64,000 nucleotides of DNA, from NCBI GenBank assembly GCA_002317135.1, contig DCIX01000025.1, positions 194,574 through 258,573 on the forward strand, given 5' to 3'. This document shows, piece by piece, positions 52,988 to 61,944 of the stretch. The position numbers and the translations under genes were made by a program. The first letter of the stretch is position 1. Every line of letters starts with the position of its first letter. The notes under the pieces are model-generated. The model saw nothing but the letters and a program-made list of their open reading frames with translations, was not told the DNA's origin and did no database searches. The DNA comes from Bacteroidales bacterium UBA1715 (GTDB taxonomy: Bacteria > Bacteroidota > Bacteroidia > Bacteroidales > UBA1715).

Positions 52988-53736
52988 TCCGAACTATTTT
53001 TAGTAATCCATTCGTAACCTTTTTCTTCCAACTCAAGCGCCAACGACTTGTCGCCAGTTTTTATAATTCTTCCATCATACAAAATATGTACAACATCAGG
53101 AACAATGTAGTCGAGCAAACGCTGATAGTGAGTAATTACTATATATGAGTTTTCCGGCGTTTTTAGTTTATTTACACCTTCCGACACGATACGTAAGGCA
53201 TCGATATCCAAACCACTGTCGGTTTCGTCAAGGATGGAAAGTTTTGGTTCCAACATTGCCATTTGGAAAATGTCGTTTTTCTTTTTTTCACCACCAGAAT
53301 AGCCTTCGTTTACCGAACGACCAGACAATTTTGAAGGCAAACCAACAAGTTCGCTGTTTTTCTTCATCATTTTCAAGAACTCTGTTGGCGATGGAGGCTC
53401 AATGCCTAAATATTTACATTTTGACTCAATGGCTGCTTTCATAAAGTTGGTCATTGTAATTCCCGGAATTTCAACTGGATATTGAAATGCAAGGAACAAA
53501 CCTTCGCACGCGCGTTGATCAGCAGTAAGTTGCAATAAATCTTTTCCGTTGAACAAAACCTCACCTTCTGTCACTTCGTACAAATCGCGACCGGCAAGCA
53601 CACTAGAAAGGGTACTTTTCCCCGATCCATTCGGTCCCATAATCGCGTGAACCTCACCAGGATTTATGGTCAAGTTAATACCTTTTAAGATTTCTTTGCC
53701 GTTTATTGAGGCATGGAGATTTTTTATTGTCAACAT
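52972..53736 (-). CDS. sufC: Fe-S cluster assembly ATPase SufC
   Basis: This 254-residue ABC ATPase has Walker A (IMGPNGSGKSTLSSVLAG), signature (YSGGEKKKNDI, the SufC-specific form) and Walker B (SILDETDSGLDIDAL). SufC drives the SufBC2D complex by ATP hydrolysis. All catalytic motifs are intact. sufD follows with a 16-base overlap. The AraC regulator gene is divergent upstream. Confidence 0.97.
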   Translation of the reverse strand: MLTIKNLHASINGKEILKGINLTINPGEVHAIMGPNGSGKSTLSSVLAGRDLYEVTEGEVLFNGKDLLQLTADQRACEGLFLAFQYPVEIPGITMTNFMKAAIESKCKYLGIEPPSPTEFLKMMKKNSELVGLPSKLSGRSVNEGYSGGEKKKNDIFQMAMLEPKLSILDETDSGLDIDALRIVSEGVNKLKTPENSYIVITHYQRLLDYIVPDVVHILYDGRIIKTGDKSLALELEEKGYEWITKNSSEWENK

Positions 53737-53837
53737 AGTAGGTCTCTATTTTCCAAATACGATACAAAAGTATGAATTTTTCTATTTTACCGACATCTTT
53801 TTTATTATCTTTGCTTGACTTTGCAAATAATTAAAAA

Positions 53838-54998
53838 GTGGCAGTTTTTACTTTTTCATACTATATTCTACTAATTGTACTACTACTTTTTTCCGTTATT
53901 TTTTGTTTTGTTCCCGTCCCAAAAGTCGATAGAATTAAGAATTACAAGATTTCACTTCGGCTTTTCTCCATTTCATATATTTTTCTTGCATTATACTGCT
54001 ACCTAAAACTTTCCCAAGAACCTCAACTGCTTGGCATTCCGTTTTTAATTGCTGCAAGTTTTCAAGCGATTGTATTAGGTTTGTCGCACGTCAATCTTGT
54101 TAATTCAACAAAAATAACACCGAAGTATGTGCTCAATCACTTTATGCCATGGTTTGGATTTATCCTATTATGGATTATCGACATTGTCTTTTCTGCACAT
54201 TACCAATTAGATAGTTATCAAAAGCTATTGTTTTGGAAAGCCGACAATGCGTGGCACATGTACGACATCATTCTTCGCGAAGTGTGGTTTATAGCCTACT
54301 TCATCTCGGTCATTTATTTTGGGTATCGTTATTTCCGTGAAGAGCGGAGATATAAAATGAAAGCTGAAAATTTTACATCTGAATACGATATAGTTAACAT
54401 TCCCATAGTCCACCATAGTTTTTTACTGGCTTTAGCTATTGCATGCACAACAGTGCTAATTACAAGCAGTTTAAGTTGGCTTGTGTGTACGATTTTGAAT
54501 TATGTAATTTTGATTTTCTATATCGGAATGGGTGTACTATATATACAGTATCCCAAACGATATTTTGAAGTTTCTGCAATTATGTTGAATGAACTACAAC
54601 ATGCAATTCAACAAAAAGACACCAAAAACGAAGCAAAGCAAGAACTTACTTGGAACACAATACGAAATCAAATTATCGAAAAAAAGCTTTACAGACAAAA
54701 AGGTGTGACAATTGAAGACATTGCACAAGAAATCGGAGTAAACAGAACCAATATTTCCAACATGGTAAACACCTACGAAAATGTAAATTTCAATAGTTTT
54801 ATAAATTCACTCAGAATTGCCGACGCACAAATTCTATTACAAGAAAACAAATTAACTATTGCAGAAATTTCCGATCAAATTGGTTACACGGAACAAGGAA
54901 ATTTCAGTCGTCAATTCAAACAAATTGTAGGCTGTTCGCCCTCAGCATATAGAAAAGAAAACGAAAACCTGCATTTTACCCCCCCCGGTTTTATGTAA
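53838..54998 (+). CDS. Membrane-bound AraC-family regulator
   Basis: This 386-residue protein has six or seven membrane helices in the first ~235 residues and a C-terminal AraC domain with two helix-turn-helix units (TIEDIAQEIGVNRTNISNMV and LTIAEISDQIGYTEQGNFSR) plus the GCSPSAYRKE ending. It starts with GTG; no suitable ATG is near, and a -7 box (TATCTTTG, 53806-53813) supports this start. A run of eight C (54979-54986) lies just before the stop. It is directly upstream of a large type IX cargo gene, whose leader carries an inverted repeat. Confidence 0.85.
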   Translation: MAVFTFSYYILLIVLLLFSVIFCFVPVPKVDRIKNYKISLRLFSISYIFLALYCYLKLSQEPQLLGIPFLIAASFQAIVLGLSHVNLVNSTKITPKYVLNHFMPWFGFILLWIIDIVFSAHYQLDSYQKLLFWKADNAWHMYDIILREVWFIAYFISVIYFGYRYFREERRYKMKAENFTSEYDIVNIPIVHHSFLLALAIACTTVLITSSLSWLVCTILNYVILIFYIGMGVLYIQYPKRYFEVSAIMLNELQHAIQQKDTKNEAKQELTWNTIRNQIIEKKLYRQKGVTIEDIAQEIGVNRTNISNMVNTYENVNFNSFINSLRIADAQILLQENKLTIAEISDQIGYTEQGNFSRQFKQIVGCSPSAYRKENENLHFTPPGFM

Positions 54999-55063
54999 CA
55001 TATTGAGATTCAACAATTAATAACAATCGCCACATAAATTCAACACATTGATTTTTTTGTAGA

Positions 55064-55102
55064 TTTATCAATTTGATTGAAACATTTATACAAATTGATA
55101 AA
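55064..55102 (+). promoter_or_regulatory. 12-bp perfect inverted repeat upstream of the type IX cargo gene
   Basis: TTTATCAATTTG and its exact complement CAAATTGATAAA are separated by 15 bases. The repeat lies 52 bases before the ATG of the large secreted protein and 65 bases after the AraC gene, so it is a candidate regulator-binding site or mRNA hairpin. Confidence 0.5.
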
Positions 55103-55154
55103 CACCCCTGTGAATTAAATTAGGATTTTCGCCAAAATTTTAATTCACACATTT

Positions 55155-58100
55155 ATGAATAAATCTACACAAACAAAAGTAAAGACAAATTGGTTGAACA
55201 CCATATTTGTTTTCATTCTGTCAACTATTCTAAGTTATTCTGTTTTTGCAGGAAACACTTGGGAATTGACTGATGGTAAAATCGTTATTCCCTACAATGA
55301 ATACGGTGCTGCTGGTGCATTTGGAGAAAGTGCAGAATGGCAAGCAGGAAACACAAGTATTTTACCAGAAGCAGTTATTGAAGCAACAGGAAATACGGCT
55401 TGGGTTCCTGAAGAAAACGAGTTTTTCCAAATAAACATTAGCGGAGTTGCGAATTTTACAGGAAATATTTATTTCTACATTGTTGACGAAAGAGAAGAAG
55501 CCAACTACTGGGGAAATCTTTCTCCTGTAAGGATGCAAGATCATTGTTTTGCAGGAGAATATTTCAATATTTGTCAAACTATACAAATTACTCAAACAAC
55601 GACGAATGTGAATGGCGAAGATATTTTCCTTTCACAACCAAGTTTAGTTTTTGTAGTAGCAGGAACGAAAAATTCTTCTGAAGAATTTTACCCACCAAAA
55701 GACTTTGAAGACAACTACCTATCGAAAAAAACAAATTGTGAGCTTTACGTCACGAAGTTTGAGGTAACATATCAGCCAAATCCAAAATTTGAACAACCAC
55801 TATATTTACCTTACTCATGCTACGATTATTTCAATGACTATTATCGTTACACAACAGATGTAGCCTCAGATTTTTCATCTTTCTCAAGTTATGATTATGT
55901 CAATGTTCATTTTACGGGGAAAGCAGAGAATGACATTACAAAACTTACCTATAGCCTATTTTTAGCTCCGCGTATGGGAGATGGTTTTCAACGCATTTTT
56001 GAAGGAGAGATTGCAGAAAACATAAAAAAGGGAGATGACATAGATATTAGTTTTTCAATTCAAATTAATTCAAAAGCTTATTATGTCATAAGTAGAGCAG
56101 TACAAGAATTACGAGCAGAGACAAATGAGAAAACACTTTTTGTTGGTTTTTCTAATGCAGATTTTTCAACATCTTTTACTAAAAGTCCATTATACGCAGG
56201 TCCAACGACAGTAGAACAACCTACTTCTTTTGAAATCTCATATAATCTTTATTCTTCAGACAGAGACGAAGATGACATAGCAGACAATTGGCAATCCGAA
56301 GCTGCTGATAACTTATTGGCAAAATATGTTTTTGCACATAACGGAACAACACTCTTTCCAAATATGTACGATGAGTTCCAATTAACTATGACAGCTACCA
56401 TGAATGGATCGGGCTTATTATCAATATACCTAGTTGACAGTAGTCCAAAAGCCGATTATTGGGCAAGCATCTGCGATGAACACGCAGAGATTGAGATAAC
56501 AGAAGGTGTTGAATTTAGTATAGACAAAACATTCATTACAAGCCTAATTGAAAAAAATGGCTATAGATTAACTCCTAATGTTGTGTTTGAATTCAGACCA
56601 ACGCTAACTTCTTCTATGGATGGATTCGACAAGAATAAAACATATATCATTACCCCATCTCAGTTCAACATTGCATACAAACCAAGTGGCGAACAATACG
56701 AACAATACTTATTCTATCATAGTGGATATGGTGAGGACATCGACGGAGATGGAACTTCTGATCGTTGGTTTGGAACATTTGAAAATTTATTTGCAAAAGC
56801 AACAGGAAACAACAATTGGGCTCCTGCTATTGGAGAAAAATTCGCCGTTACGTTCAAAGGTAAAGCAGACTTCGATGGTACAGTACAAGTTTTTATGATT
56901 GACGACAGCATGGAAGCGGAATATTGGAGCCAATTGAGCCAAAGCACTATTTCTTTTGACGTTATTGCAGGCAAAGAATTTTCTGCGAATGGAGAATTTG
57001 TAATTACAAAAACCATATTCAATGAATATGATTTAATACCAAAAATGCGATTTGAAGTCACACCTGCCATAACATCTACAATGGAAGGATTCGATGCCTG
57101 GAAATTTCTGTCATTATATTTGGATGATTTACAGATAGAATACACCCCTGCTGAGCCTAAACCAGAAATCAATCCTGAAGACTACTCTGCGATACTCTAC
57201 TTCGATCATGAGTACTACGGCATTGACAACAACAACGATGGGAAAAGTGACACATGGTCATTCTATGACTACAACAACATTCTAGCAAATACAGCAATAC
57301 AAGAGGGATATTCATGGTCATCTGTAATAGACGGAGATAAAATATATATCCATGTAAAAGGTGTTGCCGATTTTTCAGGAAAAGTAGGATTCTATATCAT
57401 GGACAGTGAAAACGATTGGAAATTGTGCTCTGGTTTTAATCCCAATATAGTAGAATATGGTCAAGAATTTGAAATTTACGACACACTTATTATAAAAAAT
57501 GCATCTACGACTATGACTTTACGTGCTGATATAGAATGTAACGATTTGTCATATCCATCACAAAAACATTTATATTTAAATGAATTCTCTGTTAAGTATT
57601 CAAATCAATATTGTAAAGTAACCTTAGAATCTCTTTATAATTACTATGGGCATGGAGAAATCGAAGACCACACTCCTAACAATGAACAATATGGAATACG
57701 AGAATATACTATTCATAAAGGAACACAAATTACGATTAATGCAATTCCAACTTCAGGCGGTTCTTTTCTTTCATGGAACGATGGAATAACAGATCTTTCA
57801 AGAGTTATTACAATCACAGACGAAGATAGGTTAGAACTTAAACTTGATTTTGAACAACCTGATTTCTTGAACTATGAAAATAGAGGACACGTGTTTAAAC
57901 CTTTTGATACAATAGCATACAAACTACCAACACCTATTGGAAAATTTAACACGCCGATTGTTTCTTGGGAAGTACAATTTGCAGAAAGTTACAAAGAAGA
58001 TCAGCTAGAAATCAAAACAAAAATTGAAACAAAAATTTCTAACGACACATTGTATATCATGCCATCAACAGCAAACAACAATAGTTTGGCTTATATTGGT

Positions 58101-59003
58101 CTAATAGGAACATTAGCAAATGGTAGCTCTTCCACACATGGTATTGCTGGGAAAATCCTTCGTGATTCACTATTCCCAACTCCACAAATTGCTCTTGTAA
58201 CAGTGAGCAAAGAAAGTGGCAAGAACTTAGTTGTATGGCAAAAATTCGAAACCGATAAAATTGATCACTACAATATCTATCGTGAAACGGAAGTTGCTGG
58301 TGAATACAAGAAAATTGCTGAAGTTCCATATTCAGAAACAAGTATTTTCGAAGATACAGAAGCCGACCCTCTTGTACGCGCTTGGAGATACAAAATTTCT
58401 GCATCTCCTGTAGATACTCGTTACACCGAATCTGAGTTAAGTAAAGCACATAAAACTATTCACTTAACAAAGAATATGGGTATGAACAATACATATAATT
58501 TGATTTGGGACAAATACGAAGGCTTAGACTTCTCTACATTTGTTGTAATACGCAATTACAAAGTCGGAACCTCAGAAATTTACACCGATACTATTGCCGA
58601 AATTCCTTCAAATGTAAATTCTTACACAGACCTTGCCCCACAAAAACGTACTATTTCGTATTACGTTGCCATTAAGTTGAAAGACACAATTGACGTGAAC
58701 GAATACTTAAAAGCAGAAGCTGGTCCATTCGTACTTGCAATGTCTAACATTGCCGAAATCGAAAACGAACAAGAATGCTATCCAACTGCCGTAAATACTG
58801 TAGAAAACAACGTTATTGTATATGCAGCAAACAAAACTATCTATGTTAAGAATGCTACTGTTCAAGCAAGTGTTTACAATAGTGCAGGAGCTTTGGTAAC
58901 ACAATCTCAAAACGATTCTGAAATACAAGAAATCGCTGTAGAGAAAGTAGGCATTTACTTCGTAAAAATTGCTAACAAAATGTATACGGTGATTGTAAAA
59001 TAA
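55155..59003 (+). CDS. Large repeat-containing type IX secretion cargo
   Basis: This 1282-residue protein has a signal peptide (to about residue 33) and four related modules of 130-160 residues, each with an NxxAP/GxxF-type start, a VKGVADFSG/FYIMD strand pair and a linker holding a calcium-type loop (DIDGDGTSDRW, DNNNDGKSDTW, RDEDDIADNW). A divergent InlB-like repeat (about 835-905), fibronectin-type modules (KIDHYNIYRET) and a C-terminal sorting domain (VGIYFVKIANKMYTVIVK) follow. It is exported by the type IX pathway; the ligand is unknown. Confidence 0.87.
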   Translation: MNKSTQTKVKTNWLNTIFVFILSTILSYSVFAGNTWELTDGKIVIPYNEYGAAGAFGESAEWQAGNTSILPEAVIEATGNTAWVPEENEFFQINISGVANFTGNIYFYIVDEREEANYWGNLSPVRMQDHCFAGEYFNICQTIQITQTTTNVNGEDIFLSQPSLVFVVAGTKNSSEEFYPPKDFEDNYLSKKTNCELYVTKFEVTYQPNPKFEQPLYLPYSCYDYFNDYYRYTTDVASDFSSFSSYDYVNVHFTGKAENDITKLTYSLFLAPRMGDGFQRIFEGEIAENIKKGDDIDISFSIQINSKAYYVISRAVQELRAETNEKTLFVGFSNADFSTSFTKSPLYAGPTTVEQPTSFEISYNLYSSDRDEDDIADNWQSEAADNLLAKYVFAHNGTTLFPNMYDEFQLTMTATMNGSGLLSIYLVDSSPKADYWASICDEHAEIEITEGVEFSIDKTFITSLIEKNGYRLTPNVVFEFRPTLTSSMDGFDKNKTYIITPSQFNIAYKPSGEQYEQYLFYHSGYGEDIDGDGTSDRWFGTFENLFAKATGNNNWAPAIGEKFAVTFKGKADFDGTVQVFMIDDSMEAEYWSQLSQSTISFDVIAGKEFSANGEFVITKTIFNEYDLIPKMRFEVTPAITSTMEGFDAWKFLSLYLDDLQIEYTPAEPKPEINPEDYSAILYFDHEYYGIDNNNDGKSDTWSFYDYNNILANTAIQEGYSWSSVIDGDKIYIHVKGVADFSGKVGFYIMDSENDWKLCSGFNPNIVEYGQEFEIYDTLIIKNASTTMTLRADIECNDLSYPSQKHLYLNEFSVKYSNQYCKVTLESLYNYYGHGEIEDHTPNNEQYGIREYTIHKGTQITINAIPTSGGSFLSWNDGITDLSRVITITDEDRLELKLDFEQPDFLNYENRGHVFKPFDTIAYKLPTPIGKFNTPIVSWEVQFAESYKEDQLEIKTKIETKISNDTLYIMPSTANNNSLAYIGLIGTLANGSSSTHGIAGKILRDSLFPTPQIALVTVSKESGKNLVVWQKFETDKIDHYNIYRETEVAGEYKKIAEVPYSETSIFEDTEADPLVRAWRYKISASPVDTRYTESELSKAHKTIHLTKNMGMNNTYNLIWDKYEGLDFSTFVVIRNYKVGTSEIYTDTIAEIPSNVNSYTDLAPQKRTISYYVAIKLKDTIDVNEYLKAEAGPFVLAMSNIAEIENEQECYPTAVNTVENNVIVYAANKTIYVKNATVQASVYNSAGALVTQSQNDSEIQEIAVEKVGIYFVKIANKMYTVIVK

Positions 59004-59007
59004 TTTC

Positions 59008-59045
59008 AAAATAGAGACGTTCTATTATTAGAATGTCTCTATTTT
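59008..59045 (+). terminator. Terminator of the large cargo gene
   Basis: Seventeen paired bases (AAAATAGAGACGTTCTA against TAGAATGTCTCTATTTT with one G-U) around a 4-base loop, then T. It shares the AGAGACG core with the hairpin at 927-960. Confidence 0.85.
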
Positions 59046-59055
59046 TAGGAAAAGA

Positions 59056-59145
59056 ATGAAACATCTATTTATCATTATACGGATTGCATTTATTCTGTTT
59101 TTATTAGCATTATGCTATATAGCAATCACGTATTTTCTTAATTAG
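59056..59145 (+). CDS. 29-residue single-helix membrane peptide
   Basis: ATG to TAG encodes MKHLFIIIRIAFILFLLALC and nine further hydrophobic or polar residues, ending in Asn. The core is one membrane helix with a short basic N-terminus. TAGGAAAAG lies just before the start, a stronger Shine-Dalgarno-like stretch than is usual here, and a terminator (59151-59180) follows the stop. It is short enough to be missed by automatic annotation. It could be a membrane-active toxin, a regulator, or an accidental frame. Confidence 0.5.
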   Translation: MKHLFIIIRIAFILFLLALCYIAITYFLN

Positions 59146-59150
59146 ATGCA

Positions 59151-59180
59151 AAAAAAGGAGGTCTTTCGGCCTCCTTTTTT
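59151..59180. terminator. Bidirectional terminator
   Basis: AAAAAAGGAGG and CCTCCTTTTTT form a perfect stem around TCTTTCGG. It lies between the small peptide gene and the converging response regulator gene. Confidence 0.85.
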
Positions 59181-59229
59181 ATACCATTTGACGACGCGTG
59201 CATCGTCCACACAAGATAAAGTGTGAAAA

Positions 59230-59997
59230 TTATTTCCCCATCCATTCCTTGAAGGCTGTATTCTTCAAGCGACTTACCGTAATTTTCTCTTGTACAGGAA
59301 CAGTAAGATGAACTATTAACTTACCCCCAAAGAAATCTTCAAATGATTGAATTGCCTTAATATTGGCTATATATTTTCTATTCAAACGGAAGAAATCCTT
59401 ATCCGACAATTCCGACTCTAATTGTTCCAAAGGGAAATTCACAATATGTTCTTTCTGTGCGTATGTTACCGCAAAAGTGATTTTATTTTCACTATAGAAA
59501 TAAGCGATTTCATCAACATCGAGTTTCGTATATGTTGAATGACCTTGTATTAGGAAGCGAGTTCTATATTTCTTTTCACCTTTACGAATAGCATTAAGCA
59601 AGTCTTTATATAACTCATCAGATTTTATAGCTTGATTTAAGCCACTCATTTTCTCGAACTTACGAAGTGCTGCTGCAAGATCCGTATCTTTTAGTGGTTT
59701 TAGTAAATAATCTACACTCAACACCTTAAATGCCTGAACAGCATATTCATCGTAAGCCGTTGTAAATATAACTGGACAAGTTATCTCGGTTTGTTCAAAA
59801 ATTGAAAAACAAAGTCCGTCAACCAACTGTATGTCCATAAACATAAGGTCTGGTTGTTTGTTTACCTTACAATACTCCACCGTAGATTGAATGCTGTCAA
59901 ATACTTGACTGACAGTCCAATTTGGGCGAAGTTCTTTCAACATCCCTTCCAGTAATTTTACATTGTACTTTTCGTCTTCAACAATAATTACTTCCAT
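59230..59997 (-). CDS. LytTR-family response regulator
   Basis: This 255-residue regulator has a receiver with acidic pocket (VEDE, residues 6-9), Asp55 (LMFMDIQLVDG), FTTAYD and LLKPLK, and a LytTR DNA-binding domain (YFYSENKITFAV; FFRLNRKYIANIKAI). The ATG at 59997 is preferred to a GTG two codons upstream. It is 13 bases from the sensor kinase gene. Confidence 0.94.
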   Translation of the reverse strand: MEVIIVEDEKYNVKLLEGMLKELRPNWTVSQVFDSIQSTVEYCKVNKQPDLMFMDIQLVDGLCFSIFEQTEITCPVIFTTAYDEYAVQAFKVLSVDYLLKPLKDTDLAAALRKFEKMSGLNQAIKSDELYKDLLNAIRKGEKKYRTRFLIQGHSTYTKLDVDEIAYFYSENKITFAVTYAQKEHIVNFPLEQLESELSDKDFFRLNRKYIANIKAIQSFEDFFGGKLIVHLTVPVQEKITVSRLKNTAFKEWMGK

Positions 59998-60010
59998 ACA
60001 CACCTCTATA

Positions 60011-61033
60011 TTAAATTAATGGTAATGATACCACAAACTGTTGTTCGTTCTGTTCAATCGTAACAGGTCGATCTGTCAAGGTCTTATAGCGAAGACATAC
60101 ATTTTTAAGACCTTGTTTTGAAGAAAAACTGACTTCTTTTCGGTTTATGTTATTTGTAACAACAACCGAATCTGAATCTGCTTCAATTGTAATGTGCAAC
60201 GGTTGATGTTCACTCGCCACATTATGCTTCAAAGCATTTTCAACCAAAATCTGTAAAGCCAAAGGTAACACAAACTTTTGTAATGCCGATGGTTTTACAA
60301 TTAAATCTATCAATAACCCGTCACCTATGCGTTCTTTATGTAAGGCAATATATGATTTTATGAATGTGATTTCTTCAGAAAGTTGTACAGAATCCTTTCC
60401 ACGACACTGCAAAACATATCGATAAATGTCGGTGAAATTCTGTGTAAAATCAATGGCTTTCTTTTGATCGTATTTTATCAGCGATTTCAACACAGACAAG
60501 TTATTAAACAAAAAATGAGGATTCACTTGCTCAACTAAAACTTTATAATCGCTCGCAATCTGTGCCTCTCGCAATTTTTCAATCTCACGATCAACTAAAT
60601 ACTTATTCCGAGCGGTACTTACCACCATAATCGTTAAAATTATAAGTGCAATAAATGTTAAGGTATAAACAATAGTTAATTGATAAAAAGGGGCATTGTC
60701 TCCCATTGTCTTTTCAATCAAAGGAAACATTAGAATCATTGCGAAAAAACCTACAATAATATTTACGGCAACATGCACCGAAAATTGGTATTCCAGAAGA
60801 AGACTTGGTCCAAATCTGTGAATAAGGTGACTCAACAACACATTCACCTCAGTAATAATGACATACGCAATACTAATAGACAAATATGGAATATTCAAAT
60901 TTTGTGGAGAAAAACTCTCAGCAACAAGCAAAAAAATTAGTCCGATTAGGCCCACAACAAGCACGCGTGCCAACCAATATAATGGTCGATAAGACACCAA
61001 GCCAAGGACAAATCGCAAATGATGAGCTTTCAT
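60011..61033 (-). CDS. LytS/YehU-type sensor histidine kinase
   Basis: This 340-residue kinase has four membrane helices in the first ~140 residues, the phospho-accepting histidine in QVNPHFLFNNLSVLKSL and the ATPase domain with LALQILVENALKHNV. There is no periplasmic sensor domain. It is cotranscribed with its LytTR regulator and is the second such pair in the window (the other is at 16.6-18.3 kb). Confidence 0.93.
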   Translation of the reverse strand: MKAHHLRFVLGLVSYRPLYWLARVLVVGLIGLIFLLVAESFSPQNLNIPYLSISIAYVIITEVNVLLSHLIHRFGPSLLLEYQFSVHVAVNIIVGFFAMILMFPLIEKTMGDNAPFYQLTIVYTLTFIALIILTIMVVSTARNKYLVDREIEKLREAQIASDYKVLVEQVNPHFLFNNLSVLKSLIKYDQKKAIDFTQNFTDIYRYVLQCRGKDSVQLSEEITFIKSYIALHKERIGDGLLIDLIVKPSALQKFVLPLALQILVENALKHNVASEHQPLHITIEADSDSVVVTNNINRKEVSFSSKQGLKNVCLRYKTLTDRPVTIEQNEQQFVVSLPLI

Positions 61034-61137
61034 AAAACCACATTATTTCAATCAAAAGAAAAGAATTTTCCTAAATCAAAGAACAAAAAAATAGATGAAG
61101 TGATTTTTTGCCGACCTGATATGAGTCAAAGTTTTAG

Positions 61138-61860
61138 TTATTTATGTTTCCAACGTTTTACTGCCTCATAATCAGGACGAAGCAACAACAATTTGTCGTA
61201 AACACGATTGGCGTCGTCATATTTTTTACCATCTTCGTAAGACTTCGCAAGAAATAGTAACGAATTGATATAGTACCAATTACACTTCAAATCAGTTTCT
61301 TTACTTTCAATAATGGAAATGGCTTTTTTAAACGATTTTACTGCGTCAGAAAAATCTCCACCAATAAATAAAGCATAACAATATTGTAAATTTCCATATT
61401 CCGCCCACGCATATTCCGAATTCGGACATTCCTTCACGGCCGTTTTTGCAGCAGAAAAACTCATTGGCAAACGATATAACGCTGTTACTGGATTGTTCAA
61501 GGCTGAATATGCCAACAATGGAGACTTCAAGGCAAGAACTTGCTTGCTATAAGCAGTTGTTTTCTCTAAATCCTCAATATCTTTTTGCAAACCATCTAAT
61601 TGAATAGCAACTTGTTTCGACTCCTTATCGTTAAATAACAAATATGCCAAATATAAATGCCGCACTACCGCTCTTTCAAACTGAATTGCTGGCGAATGAG
61701 TTTTATTAAATTCAACGGAAAGTTCATCTACGAAGCCACCCCATTCCTTCATATTTTGATTAATGAATGACTTTGCCAAACGGCAATCAATCGTAGAGAT
61801 TTGTGCCATTACGCAAAATTGTGACAAAAGTGCAACAACAAATACAAAAACGTGTTTCAT
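61138..61860 (-). CDS. Secreted TPR-like protein
   Basis: This ~240-residue protein has a signal peptide (MKHVFVFVVALLSQFCVMAQ) and helical repeats of tetratricopeptide character in the C-terminal half (AWAEYGNLQYCYALFIGGDF; SLLFLAKSYEDGKKYDDANR). TPRs bind other proteins. The start at 61860 puts the signal at the N-terminus. It is about 105 bases upstream of the sensor kinase on the same strand, with no terminator visible between them. The function is unknown. Confidence 0.78.
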   Translation of the reverse strand: MKHVFVFVVALLSQFCVMAQISTIDCRLAKSFINQNMKEWGGFVDELSVEFNKTHSPAIQFERAVVRHLYLAYLLFNDKESKQVAIQLDGLQKDIEDLEKTTAYSKQVLALKSPLLAYSALNNPVTALYRLPMSFSAAKTAVKECPNSEYAWAEYGNLQYCYALFIGGDFSDAVKSFKKAISIIESKETDLKCNWYYINSLLFLAKSYEDGKKYDDANRVYDKLLLLRPDYEAVKRWKHK

Positions 61861-61944
61861 ATCACAAATGTACATTTTTCAAACTCATAGACCATCACAT
61901 TCGCAAGAAAAAACTATTTTTGTAGAAATTAACTAACATTTTAT

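Noticed and set aside
59182..59212. Near-palindrome GACGACGCGTGCATCGTC after the bidirectional terminator
   Set aside because: Several mismatches break the symmetry, and no partner site or gene function was found.
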